Positions 62,701 through 64,000 of a DNA stretch of 64,000 bases are shown one piece after another. The position numbers and the translations under genes were made by a program. Each line of letters begins with the position of its first letter. Position 1 is the stretch's first letter. The stretch comes from Chalara sp. BL73 (Eukaryota; Ascomycota; Leotiomycetes; Helotiales). The notes under the pieces are model-generated. The model had not been told where the DNA came from. It saw only the letters and a list, made by a program, of their open reading frames with translations, and did no database searches. Location: positions 2,172,501 through 2,236,500 of the forward strand of contig CAKJVC010000010.1 in the NCBI GenBank assembly GCA_918026815.1. Reading direction: 5' to 3'.

Positions 62701-64000
62701 CAACGGTGAACCAACTTTCTAACGCGCAACAGCCTTCATGCCCGCAACCAACCAGCTCGGATCCAGATCCGCCGACTCAGGCTCCCACTACCAACCCAGA
62801 TCCACCGGATGAGACTCCTACCAACCCAGATCCACCGGATGAGACTCCTACAAACCCAGATCCGCCTCCAACTACCACTCCGGTTATCTGCCCAGAATCT
62901 CCCCCGCCCTGCGAACAGAGCTCCTGCCAAGGGTCAATTACCAACGGCGCCACCGCGTGCCAGTCTCAGCAGCTGCAAGGTTGCACCTGCACCCCGTCCA
63001 TAAACACGCCAGGCTATCAGTGCCCCAGTCCGACGAGTTGTGATGCGGATAATTGTGCCGGCACTTTCGACCCTGACACAGGCACAGCTACCTGCAAGAA
63101 TGACTTCGCTGGTTGCCTATGCCTAGCCACAGCTGAAACCTGTGGCAATGCGCGGTCCTGCGATGCCAACAACTGCTCCGGCGCTTTTGATTTGAATACA
63201 GGCATTGCGACTTGTCAGAACTTTTTCAAAGGGTGTGAATGTCAGCCTGCAGCAGCAACATGCGGCGCTCCTCAGACATGCAGCGAAGCCTGTAGTGGTG
63301 CTTGGGATACATCAAATACCGCCGTTTGCACGAAGAAGTTCAAAGGCTGCGAGTGTATACCTCCTCCAGCGCTTTGCGGTCCACGCAAGGCCTGTTCTAT
63401 TGAATGCGCCGCACAGTGGAATAGCCTTAACCAGGCAGTTTGTACTAAATTCTTCAAGGGCTGTGAGTGTGACCCAGTCCCATCTAGTAATCTGTGTGGC
63501 CCTAGAAAGACTTGCAGCGCCGCTTGTGAGCCACAGTGGAACAACAATAATCAAGCCGTTTGTACTAAGGACTGGAGAGGATGTGAATGCGATCCCCCTC
63601 CCTCCCTGTGTGGCCCTCGAAAGACTTGCAGCGCCGCTTGTGAGCCACAGTGGAACAGCAATAATCAAGCCGTTTGTACTAAGGATTGGAGAGGATGCGA
63701 GTGTGACCCACCACAATCTTTCTGCGGTGTGCGAAAGACTTGTAGTGCCGGGTGTAATGGGCAATGGAACAGCAACAATCTAGCTGTCTGTACCGAGGAC
63801 TGGAGGGGATGTGAATGCGAACCTTCTATATCCTTGTGCGGCCCCCGAAAGACTTGCAGCGTTGACTGTGTTGGGCAATGGAACTGGGATAGTCATACTA
63901 TCTGTACTAAGAACTGGAGGGGATGTGAGTGTGATCCGCCACAATCTCTTTGCGGTCCACGAAAGACATGCAGTACTGGTTGCAATGGGCAGTGGAATGG
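59779..64000 (+). CDS. Secreted subtilisin-like (S8) protease with tandem six-Cys repeats, 5+ exons (runs off window)
   Basis: Exons 59779-60649, 60711-61591, 61691-62009, 62064-62665 and 62733->64000. The introns are 61, 99, 54 and 67 nt (GTAAGT, GTAGGT, GTGAGT and GTGAGA donors; all end AG). Over 1313 residues are visible. The start MRAVPLWVLFGAWNLRLAKS is a likely signal peptide. Residues 100-290 contain two Ser/Thr-rich tracts and a hydrophobic stretch near 258-280. S8 catalytic residues: VIYAVDSGLG (Asp near 568), DETGHGTCAASIL (His near 626), KGTSASSPAVVGLIADW (Ser near 810). The usual oxyanion AAGN reads AAAGQ. After NPDPPDET linker repeats, ten Cys-rich units follow, the last cut by the window edge. 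A role in cell-wall or extracellular protein processing is likely but unproven. Exon 1 rests on its splice alone. Confidence 0.85.
62785..62860 (+). repeat. 30-bp tandem repeat coding a Pro/Thr linker
   Basis: CCAGATCCACCGGATGAGAC and neighbours repeat twice in tandem, with a third partial copy, giving NPDPPDETPT units between the protease and Cys-rich domains. Confidence 0.9.
62895..64000 (+). repeat. Tandem six-cysteine repeat array, about 114-120 bp units
   Basis: Ten units are visible, the first three diverged and the last partial. Late units follow C-x5-C-x3-C-x11-C-x6-C-x-C: CGPRKTCSAACEPQWN, then NNQAVCTKDWRGCECDPP. Units 6 and 7 (from about 63493 and 63607) are almost identical in DNA, which shows recent duplication. 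The spacing is regular at 38 residues. The domain family is not recognised. Confidence 0.9.

Noticed and set aside
62895..64000. Regular repeats as a possible CRISPR-like or satellite array
   Set aside because: The frame is open and cysteine positions are strictly conserved, so it is a coding repeat.

Overview
The window is nuclear DNA of a filamentous ascomycete (Pezizomycotina; the class cannot be fixed from sequence alone). The signs are short GT..AG introns of about 45-115 nt, HET-domain proteins, fungal NACHT/ankyrin NLRs, a PNP_UDP-domain protein, a DUF6594 membrane protein, and transposons with C-to-T decay resembling RIP. It reads as an accessory, repeat-rich region: intact genes alternate with pseudogenes and nested transposon remnants.

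Layout. 1-4 kb: a partial FAD monooxygenase, an intact three-exon SDR and a broken SDR copy, probably the remains of a small catabolic or secondary-metabolism cluster. 4.8-6.5 kb: an intact HET gene. 7-9.5 kb: a MITE and two gene relics (TauD/TfdA dioxygenase; alpha/beta hydrolase). 11.4-28 kb: the NLR region. It holds a NACHT-ankyrin NLR with a short Gly/Asn-rich motif at its N-terminus, a decayed CorA-like gene, a decayed TPR gene, a PNP_UDP protein ending in a matching motif, a block of nested solo LTRs, and a giant HET-NACHT-ankyrin gene with 27 near-identical ankyrin units. 28.9-32.3 kb: an AT-rich, decayed hAT transposon inside the 3' end of a DUF7924-like gene, with a perfect 8-bp target duplication. 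34.7-43.95 kb: a kinase-like gene, a DUF6594 membrane protein, a retropepsin-like protein, a heavily mutated LINE RNase H fragment and a five-exon C2H2-type zinc-finger gene. 44.8-50 kb: a Helitron-type Pif1 helicase relic, a HET gene with one premature stop, and an NB-ARC NLR relic. 50.4-56 kb: a small secreted coiled-coil protein, a secreted BBE-type flavin oxidase and an F-box protein. 56.2-57.9 kb: a LINE fragment and repeats. 59.8 kb to the end: a secreted subtilisin-like protease with a tandem six-cysteine repeat tail that runs off the window.

Common theme. Several genes and relics belong to families used in fungal non-self recognition and regulated cell death (HET, NACHT, NB-ARC, ankyrin, TPR, alpha/beta hydrolase, PNP_UDP). 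The strongest candidate system is the pair at 11.45-18.66 kb. An NLR that lacks a folded N-terminal effector domain carries the motif G-x-F-x-V-x-G-[DN]-[IL]-x-I at its N-terminus, and a neighbouring PNP_UDP protein carries the same motif at its extreme C-terminus. This is the arrangement expected of amyloid-motif signalling between an NLR and its effector. Exon structures were worked out by hand from splice signals, frame continuity and family conservation; none has been checked against transcripts.
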